From assembly GCA_030594925.1 (NCBI GenBank), contig JAUVEG010000099.1:1-5713 (forward strand): a stretch of 5,713 nucleotides of DNA. The letters are read 5' to 3'. The notes beneath the pieces were generated by a model. It saw only the letters and a program-made list of their open reading frames with translations. It did no database searches and was not told where the DNA came from. Source of the stretch: Gammaproteobacteria bacterium (lineage in GTDB: Bacteria; Pseudomonadota; Gammaproteobacteria; Chromatiales; Chromatiaceae). The translations under genes and the position numbers were made by a program. Below, one piece after another: positions 5,300-5,713 of this stretch. Numbering within the stretch: position 1 is the first letter of the stretch; each line of letters begins with the position of its first letter.

Positions 5300-5366
5300 A
5301 TAAAAAGATCTTCATGTCTCGTCAGCCTGAAGCCTGGTCTCGCCAGGATATGAATTAGCATCTTGT

Positions 5367-5713
5367 ATGAGTGATCTCCCTGAACAGCTGATGGTACGTC
5401 TGCAGCGGCAGCTGGCCGAGAAGCGTGCGCACAATCTCTACCGTCAGCGCCGGGTCATCGACTCTGCACAGCAGGCTGAGTTGCTGAGTGACGGAAAATC
5501 GCTTCTCAGTTTCTGCTCGAATGACTACCTGGGGCTGGCGAATCATCCTGATATAGCAGCGGCCATGAAACGCGGCATCGACCGCTGGGGCGTCGGCAGT
5601 GGTGCTGCGCATCTGATCACTGGCCATACTGCAGCACACCACGCGCTTGAAGAGGAGTTGGCGGAGTGGCTGGGTCGGGAGCGGGCTCTGCTGTTTTCGA
5701 CGGGTTACATGGC
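5367..5713 (+). CDS. bioF: 8-amino-7-oxononanoate synthase, N-terminal part
   Basis: BioF is the PLP enzyme that joins pimeloyl-ACP (or pimeloyl-CoA) and L-alanine to give KAPA, the first step of the biotin ring pathway. The frame stays open to the window edge, giving 115 residues of about 385. Seen are the family markers SLLSFCSNDYLGLANHP (45-61), GVGSGAAHLITGHT (75-88), HHALEEELAEWLG (91-103) and RALLFSTGYM (106-115), which line up with E. coli BioF. The PLP-binding lysine lies beyond the window. ATG 5367 gives an N-terminus of normal length; there is no good ribosome site right before it (AGGA at 5345-5348 is 18 bases away), so translation may be weak or rely on RNA structure. It follows bioB on the same strand. 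Confidence 0.93.
   Translation, partial: MSDLPEQLMVRLQRQLAEKRAHNLYRQRRVIDSAQQAELLSDGKSLLSFCSNDYLGLANHPDIAAAMKRGIDRWGVGSGAAHLITGHTAAHHALEEELAEWLGRERALLFSTGYM

Noticed and set aside
5118..5303. Plus-strand open frame of 61 codons in the bioB-bioF gap
   Set aside because: Runs through two palindromic repeats; its end (SFASLRLCER) is a typical translation of the CTCTCGC repeat. No homology recognised.

Overview
The window reads as a chromosomal segment of a gammaproteobacterium. The best clue is comF lying back to back with bioB and followed by bioF on the same strand as bioB, a layout common in Gammaproteobacteria. Many short palindromic repeats in the gaps fit a repeat-rich lineage, perhaps a sulfur-oxidising one, but the species cannot be read from this sequence. 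No tRNA, rRNA, CRISPR array or intact transposase was seen.

Left part (1-1263): the 3' end of a gene for a caspase-like CHAT-domain protein; then a small exported protein of a DUF995-like type (518-967); then, on the opposite strand, a 62-residue single-repeat DUF1508 (YegP-type) protein (1075-1263). The last two genes converge on a shared bidirectional terminator (1017-1035).

Middle part (1264-3241): one clear intact gene, a periplasmic single-domain rhodanese (1816-2271), sits among dispersed inverted repeats. Between 2283 and 3227 is a small gene graveyard. It holds a QseB/PmrA-type response regulator that has lost its middle, joined within a few bases to an antisense, frameshifted remnant of an HAF-repeat extracellular protein. 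That remnant is cut off at its 5' side by a 158-bp palindromic MITE-like element. The whole stretch is framed by related TTGCAAAA/CGTCAT repeats in opposite orientation, and the same repeat modules recur at 1383-1667.

Right part (3242-5713): comF (minus strand, DNA uptake/phosphoribosyltransferase family) is divergent from bioB (biotin synthase). A strong sigma70-type promoter for bioB lies in the 94-bp gap between them. bioF (KAPA synthase) follows and runs off the window. bioB and bioF act in the same pathway (last step, and first step of ring assembly), but here they are separated by 345 bp holding three palindromic structures, which may uncouple their expression.

I found no convincing new multi-gene system. 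The most informative features are the repeat family architecture, the chimeric pseudogene scar and the repeat-filled bioB-bioF gap.
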